A stretch of DNA of 64,000 nucleotides from CAZWRN01 sp964446685 (GCA_964446685.1 CAYUPO010000001.1:62001-126000); one strand, 5' to 3'; positions 1 through 9,260 are shown, numbered from the stretch's first letter. The notes: generated by a model from the sequence alone, not told the origin. Numbers and translations are program-made.

Positions 1-759
1 TTGCTGCATATCAGTATAGGTATAAACAGCCCCTGCCCAAATTACGGCTGCCGGTATCTCTGGCATAGCCGCCATCGATCGTAAAGCGACATTCCCAGCC
101 ATACTATGCCCCCATAAACCAATTTTTTGTTTATTCACAAAATCAGCTGACTGCAGAGCTTTATAAGCATTTAAAGTATCTGTGACATAATCCCCGGAAT
201 AATAGCCCCCTCCTGGTTCACCTTCTGAGTTACCATGACCTCTTAAATCAATTTTAAAAACTACAAAGCCACTTCTGGCCAGGGATGCTACATGATCCAA
301 ATATCTGGTTTGAGTCTGATACTGATTTGGTGGAATATAACCATGTATAAAAACGATAGCCGGAAATCCCTCCTCAGGTTTTTCTCCATCAGGAATAGTT
401 AATAAGCCATTTACTTTCAATCCGTCTGAAGAAAAACTGCTGAGATATGATGTGTAGTTGCCGTTATCAGTAATTTTTTGAAGTTCCCCCAGTGAGCTCT
501 GATAGTTTTTTTGCCGCAGATAAGGCACTGTCAGCTCTTGGAATGGAAATGGAGTGGCTGATGGAGATATCTTCTCATTGCCCTGCTGAATGGCTGAAGC
601 TAGTTCAGCCTTGGGAGAGGCCGATTTTGAAACTAACAAGGCAATCATGATCGCACTGACAATCAGTAAAACACAGATTATTCCTCCAATAATCAGTTTT
701 TTATGGCTCGGGTTTGAGGATGGGAGAGTATCGGGAATCATTTCCGGAGAATTTGGCAT
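1..759 (-). CDS. Alpha/beta hydrolase (prolyl-oligopeptidase/dienelactone-hydrolase type), 3' end cut by window
   Basis: Reading the minus strand from the ATG at 757-759 gives 253 codons with no stop before the window edge. The N-terminus has a short cytoplasmic stretch, one hydrophobic anchor (about residues 21-45) and a Ser/Pro-rich linker, then an alpha/beta-hydrolase core. Core motifs are an FIHGY oxyanion-type segment, a DLRGHGNSEG strand and a GHSMAG nucleophile elbow with Ser219. The Asp and His of the triad would lie beyond base 1. It is probably an extracytoplasmic membrane-anchored serine esterase or peptidase; the substrate cannot be told. It is divergent from murJ, 71 bp apart. 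The gene is cut by the window, not visibly broken. Confidence 0.85.
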   Translation of the reverse strand, partial: MPNSPEMIPDTLPSSNPSHKKLIIGGIICVLLIVSAIMIALLVSKSASPKAELASAIQQGNEKISPSATPFPFQELTVPYLRQKNYQSSLGELQKITDNGNYTSYLSSFSSDGLKVNGLLTIPDGEKPEEGFPAIVFIHGYIPPNQYQTQTRYLDHVASLARSGFVVFKIDLRGHGNSEGEPGGGYYSGDYVTDTLNAYKALQSADFVNKQKIGLWGHSMAGNVALRSMAAMPEIPAAVIWAGAVYTYTDMQQ

Positions 760-818
760 GGGTAATAGTGTAATACATCAATGTAAATTTTCCAACCAAT
801 ATCCCTCTTTTTTTTGGT

Positions 819-831
819 TATAATGAAACAA
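819..831 (+). promoter_or_regulatory. -10 box TATAAT 6 nt before the murJ ATG (leaderless start)
   Basis: TATAAT lies at 819-824 and ATG at 831. A start about 7 nt after the -10 box coincides with the ATG, so no leader or Shine-Dalgarno is possible. No good -35 box is seen. Confidence 0.6.
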
Positions 832-2315
832 TGTCGACCCTTTTTAAAGCTTCCCTGTTGCTGACTTTTTTCTTTGGCATCAATAAACTAGTCGCTCTGG
901 GAAGGCAAGCCTTAATTGCTAAACAGTTCGGATTCTCACCAGAGATAGACGCCTTTAATGTTGCCAATAACGTACCAGATCTACTTTTTTCACTGATTAC
1001 TGGTGGAGCACTGGCTGTGGCATTTATTCCGGTTTTATCTGATTATCTGGAAAAAAGAGGCTATACACATGCCTGGAGGCTCTTTTCAATTGTGGCCAAC
1101 TTAGTTTTCCTAACTACTGCAGTACTTTCTGTGATCGTGGCTATTTTTGCTCATAATCTGGTAACTTCTCAGTTTGGTATTGCTCCCGGTTTTACTACAG
1201 AGCAGCAAAATCTGGCAACTCAGCTGATGAGATACAACTTAATCGCCACTTTAATTTTTTCCCTGAGTGGATTGGTGATGGCCGGACTTCAGGCACATAA
1301 ACATTTTTTGCTCCCGGCAATCGCTCCTATTTTATACAACCTAGGACTTATTTTTGGGGCGGTTTTTCTGGTGCCTTACTTTGGCGTTTTTGGATTGGTT
1401 TACGGAGTGATAATTGGTGCAGTTTTGCATCTGGTTGTTCAACTCCCTGGTCTTTGGTATTACAAGTTTAAATGGTCTGCTTCGCTGGATTTAAAAGAAC
1501 CAGGTGTCAGACAAACTTTGTTACTGATGGGACCGCGAATTTTGACTGTTTTATTTATTCAGGTTATTTTTCTGGCACGGGACAACTTCGCATCCCGTCT
1601 GGCAGAAGGCTCTGTAACAGCACTGACTTATGGATACTTTATAATGCAGGTTCCTGAAACACTGATAGGTACAGCCATCGCCACTGCTCTTTTGCCTACA
1701 CTTTCAACACTGGTGGCTGAAGATAAAAAAGCCGAATTTTCCCAACTGATGAACCGGGCAATTAATGTGATTTTGGCAATCACCGTACTCACCGCCACAA
1801 TTTTATCAGTCAGTCTGGAATATCTTTTAGAACCGGTTTTTGGTTTTAATCCCAGCCAAACCGGATTACTGGTCTGGACAACCAGAGCTTATCTTCTGGG
1901 GCTGCTGGGCCAATGTATACTAGAAGTAATCACCAGAGCTTTTTATTCACAGAAAAATGCTCGTACTCCACTGATTGCAACCTGCATCAGAATGATTGCT
2001 TTTCTGGGACTTGCAGTGCTTCTAGTCTCCCCACTCAATGCAGTAGGTCTGGCCTTGGCTGATTCACTAACTATTACTCTGGAAGTAGCGATTTTGCTTT
2101 ATCTAATGAAAAGGTCATCACCGGAATTTTTCAGACCGTATAAAACAATAATCCACTTAACACTTGCTTCGGTAGCCAGCGGGGCTATTATTTACGGACT
2201 AATTTACCTGTCCCCCTTGCCCATACTGGCAACAGTTATTATTGGAATGATTATTGGAGGCTTGGCAGGACTATGGTTTATAAGGCAGGAAATAAAAGTC
2301 TTGTTAAAACTTTAA
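831..2315 (+). CDS. murJ: Lipid II flippase MurJ (MviN family)
   Basis: The 494-residue protein is hydrophobic throughout, with about 14 membrane segments, as expected for MurJ of the MOP exporter superfamily, which flips the lipid-linked peptidoglycan precursor outward. Family features seen are an N-terminal FGxxxxxDAFNVANNVPDLL segment, the GGAL loop that follows it, and an internal RAFYSQKNARTPL segment typical of the second half. Length is normal. The ATG at 831 is supported by the TATAAT box 6 nt upstream. The downstream gene is convergent. Confidence 0.93.
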   Translation: MSTLFKASLLLTFFFGINKLVALGRQALIAKQFGFSPEIDAFNVANNVPDLLFSLITGGALAVAFIPVLSDYLEKRGYTHAWRLFSIVANLVFLTTAVLSVIVAIFAHNLVTSQFGIAPGFTTEQQNLATQLMRYNLIATLIFSLSGLVMAGLQAHKHFLLPAIAPILYNLGLIFGAVFLVPYFGVFGLVYGVIIGAVLHLVVQLPGLWYYKFKWSASLDLKEPGVRQTLLLMGPRILTVLFIQVIFLARDNFASRLAEGSVTALTYGYFIMQVPETLIGTAIATALLPTLSTLVAEDKKAEFSQLMNRAINVILAITVLTATILSVSLEYLLEPVFGFNPSQTGLLVWTTRAYLLGLLGQCILEVITRAFYSQKNARTPLIATCIRMIAFLGLAVLLVSPLNAVGLALADSLTITLEVAILLYLMKRSSPEFFRPYKTIIHLTLASVASGAIIYGLIYLSPLPILATVIIGMIIGGLAGLWFIRQEIKVLLKL

Positions 2316-2320
2316 ATGAT

Positions 2321-2351
2321 TTTAGTCTTTAGTCTTTAGTCTTTAGTCTTT
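2321..2351. repeat. Heptamer tandem repeat (TTTAGTC x4)
   Basis: Four perfect copies of TTTAGTC follow murJ directly. The stop codon and last codons of the convergent 2336-2833 gene lie inside the repeat, so slippage would change that protein's C-terminus. Confidence 0.85.
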
Positions 2352-2833
2352 ATTCGGGTTATTATAATAGTTTCTCTTTTTGATCTATCATCTCTGTCAT
2401 TTCTAAGATTAATCCTGCGACGATCATGTTCTAAAGCCCGATCAAAATAACCTCGATCTGGAAAGACATGATGCACAGTATGAAGAGTTTCCTGAATACG
2501 ATCTAAGTCTTCAGTAGTTCGATCATTTCGAGCACACCAAGTCCAGCGAGCTATCAAAGCACCTTCCGAAGCTAATGCAACTGCCATTACTCCAAGGGCC
2601 GGTTCACGATAACCGGCTGCTGCGGTTAAAACTGATGCAGCAATCCCTCCAAAAAAACCGGTCTGTAAAGCAGGGTATAACCATTTATTAAGCCTCAAAG
2701 AGCCTCTGATTTCTGCTTCATCAGCCAATAAGGCTTGTTTATGTGCTTCACGACGATCAGCCCCTCTTTGGGCACTAGCCAATCTTGCTTTCTTGATGTT
2801 AGATGGAAGTGATGGTTTTTCACGGCGCGGCAT
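2336..2833 (-). CDS. Hypothetical membrane protein, two TM segments
   Basis: The 165-residue protein is not recognised. It has a basic, Ala-rich N-terminus (about 1-50), two adjacent hydrophobic segments (about 52-72 and 76-95, with small-residue GG/AA motifs) and a strongly charged Asp/Arg-rich C-terminal tail. That topology would put both tails in the cytoplasm. The C-terminus is encoded by the TTTAGTC repeat. The ATG at 2833 has no clear Shine-Dalgarno. It stands alone between convergent murJ and the MFS gene. Confidence 0.6.
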   Translation of the reverse strand: MPRREKPSLPSNIKKARLASAQRGADRREAHKQALLADEAEIRGSLRLNKWLYPALQTGFFGGIAASVLTAAAGYREPALGVMAVALASEGALIARWTWCARNDRTTEDLDRIQETLHTVHHVFPDRGYFDRALEHDRRRINLRNDRDDRSKRETIIITRIKTKD

Positions 2834-2907
2834 TCTAGTATTATAATCAACACTAATTGTAAGTCAAGCATAGATTAGATTGCCAGTATAGGAATTACTG
2901 GATGTCC

Positions 2908-4152
2908 TTATTTTTTAAAGACTTCATCTTGTGTATGATTGTGATAATTGCGCAGTTGAGGGACTTTCCACCAGATGAAGAGTGTGGCGAAGACTGTGGC
3001 TATGCCTCCGGATACAACGGAAAATGGAGCTCCGAGGAAATGGGCGACAAAGCCGGCTTCTGTTTCGCCGATCATTGGGCCACCTTGGATAAATAAGGTG
3101 TTTACAGCCAGCATTCTGCCTCTTAAATGATCCGGTGTGATCATCTGGCGGATAGTATTTCGAAGGACTGTAGAAATCATATCGCCTACACCTACTAAAC
3201 TAAGCAGTATCATGGCCAAATAAAAAGAATTGGTCAATCCAAACAAAGCAGTGGCAGCGCCATATAAAATTACCGAGCTTAAAATAATCTTTCCCTGATT
3301 TCTGATAGTTCCAAGAGATGCCATGACTAAGCCAGCGATGATTGATCCCAATGCCGGTGCTGCGTATAAAAAGCCTAAACCCTGAGGGCCAACAGCAAAG
3401 ATGTCTTTGGCAAAAATTGGTAAAAGCGTGGTAGCGGATGAGAAAAAATTGGCGATAAAATCCAGCAGCATGGTGTAAAAAAGGATTGGATTTGTCCAGA
3501 CAAAATGAATTCCATCCCACATTGATTTAAAGGAATATGAGATCTCATGAGCTTTATCATGCATCATTATTTTCAGTGGTGCTAAAGTTGCAATATATAG
3601 TACAAATGAAACAGTATTTAAGAAATAAATACTGCCGACATCCCAGTACTGGATCATGAATCCGGCGATAGCAGGACCAATTACCAGCGAAAGCTGGCGA
3701 CTGATTGTTTGTAAACTAAAAGCATTTATTAAATAATCTTTTGGCACCAACTGAGGAATGATTGCTTGGCGAGTAGGACCTTGGAAAGACCTGGCGGCAA
3801 ATGTTAAAAATACCACCAGATAAATCATCCAAGGCTGAGTAGCCCCGTTAAACGTTGTAATTGCAAGCAATAAGGAAAATAAACAGGGTAATAACTGAGA
3901 GATCATCAGCAGTTTTTTTCGATCCCATTTATCAGCCAGCAATCCGGCTGGCAGGGCAAAAATAATTACTCCCAGAAATCCGGCCAGACCAATTAATCCA
4001 AGAGAAACTGCAGAATTAGTTAACTCATAGATCTGCCAATTGATAGCCACCAGCTGCATCTGAGAACCTATTTCAGACAGAACTGTGCCAGTGTAATACA
4101 GCCGAAACTCAGGAAACCGCAAAGAAGCAAAAGCTTTTAACTTATGAAGCAT
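2908..4152 (-). CDS. MFS transporter (MFS_3/EntS-like)
   Basis: The 414 residues form about 12 membrane segments. The N-terminal FRLYYTGTVLSEIGSQMQ segment, the ADKWDRKK loop between TM2 and TM3, and the central NPILFY segment are typical of the MFS_3 branch (enterobactin exporter EntS and macrolide-efflux-like proteins). The likely role is proton-coupled export of a small molecule; the substrate is not predictable. The start is the ATG at 4152. An internal DHLRGRMLAVN motif marks the second-half signature loop. It is monocistronic. Confidence 0.85.
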   Translation of the reverse strand: MLHKLKAFASLRFPEFRLYYTGTVLSEIGSQMQLVAINWQIYELTNSAVSLGLIGLAGFLGVIIFALPAGLLADKWDRKKLLMISQLLPCLFSLLLAITTFNGATQPWMIYLVVFLTFAARSFQGPTRQAIIPQLVPKDYLINAFSLQTISRQLSLVIGPAIAGFMIQYWDVGSIYFLNTVSFVLYIATLAPLKIMMHDKAHEISYSFKSMWDGIHFVWTNPILFYTMLLDFIANFFSSATTLLPIFAKDIFAVGPQGLGFLYAAPALGSIIAGLVMASLGTIRNQGKIILSSVILYGAATALFGLTNSFYLAMILLSLVGVGDMISTVLRNTIRQMITPDHLRGRMLAVNTLFIQGGPMIGETEAGFVAHFLGAPFSVVSGGIATVFATLFIWWKVPQLRNYHNHTQDEVFKK

Positions 4153-4173
4153 AAAGATAATTATACTTAAAAA

Positions 4174-4199
4174 ATTTCTAATTACTAATTTCTAATTAA
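4174..4199. repeat. A/T-rich short tandem repeat (TTTCTAATTAC-like, x2)
   Basis: Two near-copies of TTTCTAATTA lie in the gap between the MFS gene start and the end of the next gene. The reverse complement shares AATTAGAAATTAG with the repeat at 56809-56835. Confidence 0.55.
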
Positions 4200-4302
4200 C
4201 CTAAATAAATCCAAATGACTAATAAACCACCTTTTTAGACATTTATGATTTAGACCTTATTTAGGAATTAGTATTTAGGGTACTTAGAAATTCTTAAAGC
4301 TT

Positions 4303-4965
4303 TCAGCAAGACAGGGCTTTTTTGCATTGGTCTTTGGCTCCGCCGGGGAGTTTGTCACAGGCCCCACATTGGGCGGCTTTAAGATCTATAGTGCCGGAGT
4401 TTGTGGCTTTAGTCATATTTTGGTTTAGACTGCCCATATCCTGAAACTGAATATTCTGGGGCAGGGTGAATTTGCTGCTTTCAACTGCCTCTGACTGACA
4501 TTCGACATTAAATTCCCGGTTAAGATCTATTGCACCTGAGGAAGATGCTCCTATCTGCTGTGAGATATTTTCAATTGAAACTTTGTAACCCTGACTTTGT
4601 CCATCCATCCAGACATAAGAGCTGTCACCCTGAACAATCATATGAGAAGTAGTAGATTTACCATTTACAGATGTTGAAAAATCCCCTTTCATCTGACCAT
4701 CTGAAACATATGTTGTACCAGTGACACTGCCATCAGCAAATGTGCATTTTTGACTGACACCGTTTCGCCAAAGATCTTTTAGAGAAGTCTGTTGGTTTTG
4801 ATTGGCTGAAGGAGCAAGACTGGCTGATGCAGAAGCAGTTATTTCAGTTGAAACACTTTCTTTAATTGGTGCAGAAAATACGTTATTTTTGACCCAGGAA
4901 ATACCAGCTCCCGAAAGGGCAAGAGAAATTATAATAAATACACCAATCAAAACTTTATTAGTCAT
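4303..4965 (-). CDS. Secreted/membrane-anchored hypothetical protein with Ser/Ala linker
   Basis: The 220-residue protein has an N-terminal hydrophobic anchor (about 5-24), a Ser/Thr/Ala linker (about 38-60) and a soluble extracytoplasmic domain. The C-terminus is Cys-rich: a QCGACDKLPGG segment and two later Cys residues suggest disulfides or a small metal site. The domain layout resembles bacterial LppX/LolA-like secreted beta-rich proteins, but no signature confirms this. The start is ATG 4965. A TATACT box lies 9 nt upstream on the minus strand. Confidence 0.65.
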   Translation of the reverse strand: MTNKVLIGVFIIISLALSGAGISWVKNNVFSAPIKESVSTEITASASASLAPSANQNQQTSLKDLWRNGVSQKCTFADGSVTGTTYVSDGQMKGDFSTSVNGKSTTSHMIVQGDSSYVWMDGQSQGYKVSIENISQQIGASSSGAIDLNREFNVECQSEAVESSKFTLPQNIQFQDMGSLNQNMTKATNSGTIDLKAAQCGACDKLPGGAKDQCKKALSC

Positions 4966-5045
4966 GAGTAGAGTAGTATACAGGTATTCTAGCTAAAGTA
5001 AATGAATAATTGGGTAAGAAAATACAGTTCTCTTACATTAAAAAA

Positions 5046-6404
5046 CTAGAAAATCTGAAAAAAAGCTGCTGCAATACTTGCTGTAATGATAATAACTGAA
5101 CAAAGGAGGTATTTCAGAGCAAACTCTCTGGTACCCTGTAAATAGCTGTATGTTGTTTTGGCTAATAAATTTACTCCGTTGGCCAAAACCAACGCCCAAA
5201 CTCCAAGTGTGAGGGAGATCTGATTACCTGAAAGCTGGGAAGTGTTTATAACTATGGCGTCTATTCCGGTGAGAGCTCCCAGGGCAGAGGTGACTAAAAA
5301 TCCATTGCTGCCATAAAATTCAATTGCAATTTTAGACATAATATTAATCACTAAATAAATTCCCATAAATCTTAAGGCGGAAGTTAAGGAAAATATCTGG
5401 TGTGACTGGTCTATTTTTTTACTGTCTACCACTTTTTGATTTTTACTTGCAGATGATGCTCGCAAAAAGAAAAACCCAATCATAAGAGAGCTGATTATTA
5501 ATGAAGCCAGCACCGGCAAAAATGATACAAATAACTGGGAATTTAATGATGCCAGAATCATTGCCACAGGTAAAAAACTGACTAAAGTTGCCAGAACTGC
5601 ACCGGCAAGTAATGGGTTCATATTTTTGGTTGTTTTACTTTCCTGAGCAATCGAAATAGTGGTGGCGGTAGATGAAACAAACCCACCGACCAGTGATGCG
5701 ACAAGCCAGCCTTTACCCTGACCAATCGTTCTTTCCAAAACATAACCTAGAAGATCAACTCCTGTGATCAACACCACAATCAGCCATAATTTAAAAGGAT
5801 TTATCAGTTCCAGACCAGCAATTTTGCTTATATCCCAACCAATATTATTAAAAAAGTTTTCAAAGCCATGAAAATCAGATAAAGCAAAAGTCTGATTTGG
5901 CAAAAAAGGCAGAATCACAAAAGCTAAAATAGCAAAACTAATTAAGGCATTAATTTCATGCTGTCTGATATCTTTGATAAATTTTTTGATCTCTTCTTTA
6001 CGGGACATTAACAGAACCAGTACTACTGTTAAGGCTGCAACTACCTGAACCGGGAGCAGATTGGTAACAATTAAAAATCCAATTAAATAAGTATAGATCA
6101 CTGAAATTTCCGTTGTGATTCCAGGGTCCATTGTTAAGCGGCTGTCGAAGATGTAATAGATCATCAGCAGAACAAAAAATGCAATGGTAATAATTCCTGC
6201 AAAAATCGGATTACTGGTAAAAAGTAATGCACTAATAGCACCCAAACCACTGACTAGAGAAAATGTTCGGAGTCCCAAAACAGCTTGCTTACCTGAAGAG
6301 TCACCCTGAATATCTTTTTGTTCATTGATCTCTCTTTCCAGTCCAATAACTGCACCCAAAGCAAAAGAGATCAGTAATTTAAGTGGTATATCAAGCGCAT
6401 CCAT
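5046..6404 (-). CDS. MgtC/SapB-like + DUF4010 membrane protein
   Basis: The 452-residue protein is hydrophobic with about 12 membrane segments. The N-terminal part (to about 140) carries the MgtC-type GAVIGLERE motif followed by a GLRTFSLVSGLGA segment. The C-terminal half matches DUF4010, with the GGFVSSTATT and GALTGIDAIVI motifs. The family is linked to ion or osmotic homeostasis, but its biochemical function is not established. An alternative TTG start lies 6 nt upstream at 6410. ATG 6404 is preferred because TATACT (6413-6418, minus) lies 8 nt before it and only 2 nt before the TTG. It is divergent from mscL. Confidence 0.85.
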   Translation of the reverse strand: MDALDIPLKLLISFALGAVIGLEREINEQKDIQGDSSGKQAVLGLRTFSLVSGLGAISALLFTSNPIFAGIITIAFFVLLMIYYIFDSRLTMDPGITTEISVIYTYLIGFLIVTNLLPVQVVAALTVVLVLLMSRKEEIKKFIKDIRQHEINALISFAILAFVILPFLPNQTFALSDFHGFENFFNNIGWDISKIAGLELINPFKLWLIVVLITGVDLLGYVLERTIGQGKGWLVASLVGGFVSSTATTISIAQESKTTKNMNPLLAGAVLATLVSFLPVAMILASLNSQLFVSFLPVLASLIISSLMIGFFFLRASSASKNQKVVDSKKIDQSHQIFSLTSALRFMGIYLVINIMSKIAIEFYGSNGFLVTSALGALTGIDAIVINTSQLSGNQISLTLGVWALVLANGVNLLAKTTYSYLQGTREFALKYLLCSVIIITASIAAAFFQIF

Positions 6405-6435
6405 GACCAAAGAGTATACAATATTTTCCCTAAAC

Positions 6436-6464
6436 TTGAAAATTTAGCCAAAAGGTCTTAAACT
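6436..6464 (+). promoter_or_regulatory. mscL promoter: TTGAAA-17-TAAACT, 6 nt before ATG
   Basis: The -35 box is at 6436-6441, the spacer is 17 nt and the -10 box is at 6459-6464. ATG 6471 falls at the expected transcription start, so the mRNA should be leaderless. Confidence 0.65.
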
Positions 6465-6470
6465 CAACAT

Positions 6471-6875
6471 ATGTTAAAAGGCTTCAGAGATTTTTTGTTG
6501 AGAGGTAATGTGGTTGATTTAGCTGTTGCGGTAGTTGTTGGTGCAGCTTTTTCTCAGATTGTTACCGCTTTATCTAAAGATATTATCACTCCGGCAATCG
6601 GTATCATCGGCGGCACTCCGGATTTTTCATCTTACAAATATTCAATCAATGGCAGTGAACTTCTGCTGGGAGATTTTATTAATGCTATTGTCAGTTTTCT
6701 GATAACTGCTTCAGTTATTTACTTTTTTATCGTTGTACCAATGAACCGTTTATCAGCCAGACTGAAAAGAAATGAAAAAATAGATCCAACAGACAGACCC
6801 TGTCCGGAATGTCTAAGTGAAATCCCTCTTAAAGCAAAAAGATGCAAATTTTGCACAGCGATAATTAAAAAATAG
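6471..6875 (+). CDS. mscL: Large-conductance mechanosensitive channel MscL with zinc-ribbon tail
   Basis: The 134-residue protein opens under membrane tension to release osmolytes. It has the MscL N-terminus (FRDFLLRGNVVDLAVAVVVG), TM1, a short periplasmic loop and TM2 ending in a VVPMNRL segment. After TM2 the usual helical bundle is followed by CPEC...CKFC (about 113-127), a four-Cys zinc ribbon. This tail occurs in some actinobacterial and CPR MscLs and may bind metal or a partner. Length is near normal. The gene stands alone. Confidence 0.92.
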   Translation: MLKGFRDFLLRGNVVDLAVAVVVGAAFSQIVTALSKDIITPAIGIIGGTPDFSSYKYSINGSELLLGDFINAIVSFLITASVIYFFIVVPMNRLSARLKRNEKIDPTDRPCPECLSEIPLKAKRCKFCTAIIKK

Positions 6876-6921
6876 TTTCTATTTTTCTTTTAAATTTTTC
6901 AACAAAAGGTTACGGGTTGTT

Positions 6922-8157
6922 TTAAGGATATCTTTGAATAGCTTCTTCTGGGGTAAGCATCTCGCCTACTGAGTGGTCATCATTTATTATTACAACCTGG
7001 TTAGTATGCTCCGTGTCATGTACCAGATTTTTAATATGAATTCCTGGATGGACACTACGCCAGAAATAATGGACAAATTCAGTGATCTGATCATGAGTCA
7101 TTCCCCCGCCCTTGGCGCGCAATGTTTCTTCTGCCTGATCTCTCCACTTTAAACTCATCTGATAATTGGCCACATATAAGACATTCAGAAACTCAAACAT
7201 CATCCATAAATGGGCATAGCTTTCCAGCTTTTTATTGACCATTTTGGCAAACTCCTGATCTGACTCTTTTTCCAATGCTGGTAATCCGCTTGAGAAAACT
7301 GATTCATCAGTTACCTGTCTTGCTCCCAGCATCCAGCCATCATAAAAAATAAAATCCGGTTTTTTGGTGACCAGTCTCCACGCAGTTGGTAAAGATTTCT
7401 TAGGAATTATCACCTCCCCTGTTCCGCTAAAAAGGACATTATCCTGATCTTTTTCAGTTACTGTAACTGTTTGGCCTTTTTGGGTATTAAGAAATGTAAT
7501 CAACTCTTCTGGTAATAATTTCTCAACAATTGGCACTAAAGAACCCATATTTTCTGATAACAAAATTTCTTTTCCAGCAAAAGTTAATTCAGTTAAACGA
7601 AGCGATAATACTTCTTGGATTTGTTTGTTAACAGTCATTGTTTCAGTGACAACAGCAGCTTTTAACTCAGCTCCTTGCACAATATTGACCCATCTAAAGC
7701 GGTCTCCATCACCTTGATGTGCACCTTTGTCATAACCTGAAACAATAATAGGAGATTCCCCCATCTGCTGCAGATCACGTAAATCCAAAATTGCCAAAGG
7801 AATATCATGCGTTACTCCCCTTCTAATAAACCGGGGATCCTGCTGTCTTATTTCACACAGCTTTTGATGGGTCACATAATGGTCATCAATTGATCTTGAA
7901 ACTGAAGTAAAACCAAGATGTTTTAAAAGTATTTCCAAAATCTCTCCCTGAGTCGTTTTACCTGCTCCCTGAATTGCCGAAACACCAACAATGATTCCGT
8001 CAGTGGAGCTCTTTTTTTTCTTTAGATCAATTAATTTAGCAATGTAAGGGAGATAATAATGCTCGAGGTTTTGCTTTAGCTGTTCTTTATTTACTTCTGG
8101 TCTTTTAGAAAAAAAATCATCAAATATTACAATATCTTTTTCCACATCAAAGTCCAT
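6922..8157 (-). CDS. P-loop kinase related to D-glycerate 3-kinase (GLYK)/phosphoribulokinase fold
   Basis: The 411-residue cytoplasmic protein has a Walker A-like GAGKTT in a GVSAIQGAGKTTQ segment (about 57-69). It also has a SRSIDDHY segment equivalent to the S-x-DDFY of uridine kinase/PRK-type enzymes, and a DFIFYDGWMLG strand typical of the GLYK/YggC family. Small-molecule phosphorylation, perhaps of glycerate, is the likely role; the substrate is inferred from family only. An inserted region of about 60 residues in the middle shows no known motif. Upstream, TTGCTA-18-CATAAT ends 5 nt before the ATG. Confidence 0.75.
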   Translation of the reverse strand: MDFDVEKDIVIFDDFFSKRPEVNKEQLKQNLEHYYLPYIAKLIDLKKKKSSTDGIIVGVSAIQGAGKTTQGEILEILLKHLGFTSVSRSIDDHYVTHQKLCEIRQQDPRFIRRGVTHDIPLAILDLRDLQQMGESPIIVSGYDKGAHQGDGDRFRWVNIVQGAELKAAVVTETMTVNKQIQEVLSLRLTELTFAGKEILLSENMGSLVPIVEKLLPEELITFLNTQKGQTVTVTEKDQDNVLFSGTGEVIIPKKSLPTAWRLVTKKPDFIFYDGWMLGARQVTDESVFSSGLPALEKESDQEFAKMVNKKLESYAHLWMMFEFLNVLYVANYQMSLKWRDQAEETLRAKGGGMTHDQITEFVHYFWRSVHPGIHIKNLVHDTEHTNQVVIINDDHSVGEMLTPEEAIQRYP

Positions 8158-8214
8158 TCATTATTATGGACATATTAGTATTAATGTAGCAATAGGAAGT
8201 TAATCCCTGCTATT

Positions 8215-8257
8215 TGATATTAGATATTGGATATTTGATATTTGATATTTGATATTA
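8215..8257. repeat. Degenerate heptamer tandem repeat (GATATTT, about 6 copies)
   Basis: GATATTT-like units, with GATATTA and GATATTG variants, are repeated between the kinase gene and the RRM terminator. Like the arrays at 2321 and 56809, the unit is 7 bp. Confidence 0.8.
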
Positions 8258-8274
8258 ATATTATCTTCTTTTTG

Positions 8275-8304
8275 AACATAAAAAAGGGACCTTTGCAGAT
8301 CCCT
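8275..8304 (-). terminator. Intrinsic terminator of the RRM gene
   Basis: On the minus strand the stem AGGGA/TCCCT (8300-8304 with 8285-8289) has a 10-nt loop and is followed by a T-run, about 30 nt after the RRM stop codon. Confidence 0.65.
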
Positions 8305-8332
8305 GTTTTATGTAAGATAGTGGGTAGATAGT

Positions 8333-8665
8333 TTAGTATCTATTTCTCCCATTATCGTAACCTCCGCCACCCCCACGGTTGTTAGAGCCATTTCTGTCTC
8401 CTCCACCTTGTGGACGTTCTTCACGAGGTCTGGCTACTGAAACACCGAGTCTTCGACCATCTTGGTCTGATCCTTCAAGTGCTTTGATTGCTGCTTGCGC
8501 TTCATCATCATTAGCCATTTCTACAAATCCGAATCCTTTGCTTTGTCCAGTAAATTTATCAGTTATTACCTGAGCTGACTGAACTGTTCCAAAAGCTTCA
8601 AACATTGCTTGTAAATCTGAGCTCGTTTTAGCATAGGTTAATCCACCTACGAATAATTTTGTCAT
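8333..8665 (-). CDS. RNA-binding protein with one RRM and Gly/Arg-rich tail
   Basis: The 110-residue protein has a single RRM (residues 3-80) with RNP2 LFVGGL near the N-terminus and RNP1 KGFGFVEM around residue 44, followed by a Gly/Asn/Arg-rich tail. It resembles cyanobacterial Rbp cold-responsive RNA-binding proteins, so an RNA chaperone role is likely. Unlike most genes here it has a strong Shine-Dalgarno: AAGGCGGTG ends 8 nt before the ATG. With its own terminator it is a well-expressed monocistronic gene. Confidence 0.9.
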   Translation of the reverse strand: MTKLFVGGLTYAKTSSDLQAMFEAFGTVQSAQVITDKFTGQSKGFGFVEMANDDEAQAAIKALEGSDQDGRRLGVSVARPREERPQGGGDRNGSNNRGGGGGYDNGRNRY

Positions 8666-8805
8666 TTTGCTTTCACCGCCTTCTTTTTAAAAAACCTCTT
8701 ATGGAAATTGTTGCTTAGGAGAGTAAATCTTAAACGTTTATATCAACCAGAGTCTGTTAACTATAACCATTATCTATATAAATAGCAATCAGGCAGTCCA
8801 AACAA

Positions 8806-9222
8806 CTATTCACCTGGCTTGGGTTTGGTTTCACCTTTTTTAATAATCTCTTTTAGTATCTCAAGATCTATATCTTCAATTTTTTTAAATCTAATACAGC
8901 TTTTTCCAATTGATGATTTTGGTAGCTTTGATTTATAACTTTCGGCAACATACTCTTTGCCATCAATAGCACAAACATAGACTGAGATATAATTTTTTTG
9001 TGAGGCCAATGCAATAATACACCAGTCCCCTTCTCTGCCTGAAGCATACTTATAGTGATAACTACCGTAGCCTATCATGCCGGAAATAATATATGGCTTA
9101 AGCTGAGGTACTGTTTTTAAAATTAACTGATGCAGCTGCAGAATCTGACTTTTTCTTGGCTCGTCAATTCTTTCGATATACTCCTCTGGTGTTTTTGCAT
9201 CAGTTACTTTGAACATGTTCAT
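8806..9222 (-). CDS. DUF1801 (YdhG/Fra-like) protein
   Basis: The 138-residue soluble protein begins its domain with PEEYIERIDEPRKSQILQLHQ, a typical DUF1801 start, and continues through an IGYGSYHYKY segment and a KSCIRFKK segment. The fold is shared with small iron-chaperone-like proteins (frataxin-like YdhG), but the function is not established. The ATG at 9222 lies 8 nt after TATAAT (minus, 9231-9236), and there is an alternative Met at codon 3. It is a single gene. Confidence 0.8.
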   Translation of the reverse strand: MNMFKVTDAKTPEEYIERIDEPRKSQILQLHQLILKTVPQLKPYIISGMIGYGSYHYKYASGREGDWCIIALASQKNYISVYVCAIDGKEYVAESYKSKLPKSSIGKSCIRFKKIEDIDLEILKEIIKKGETKPKPGE

Positions 9223-9230
9223 AATTGGTT

Positions 9231-9260
9231 ATTATAACTTATCACTTAATTATTAACCAA
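9231..9260 (-). promoter_or_regulatory. Promoter TTGGTT-18-TATAAT for the DUF1801 gene
   Basis: The -35 box is at 9255-9260 and the -10 box at 9231-9236 on the minus strand. The ATG at 9222 is 8 nt after the -10 box, so the transcript is leaderless or nearly so. Confidence 0.6.
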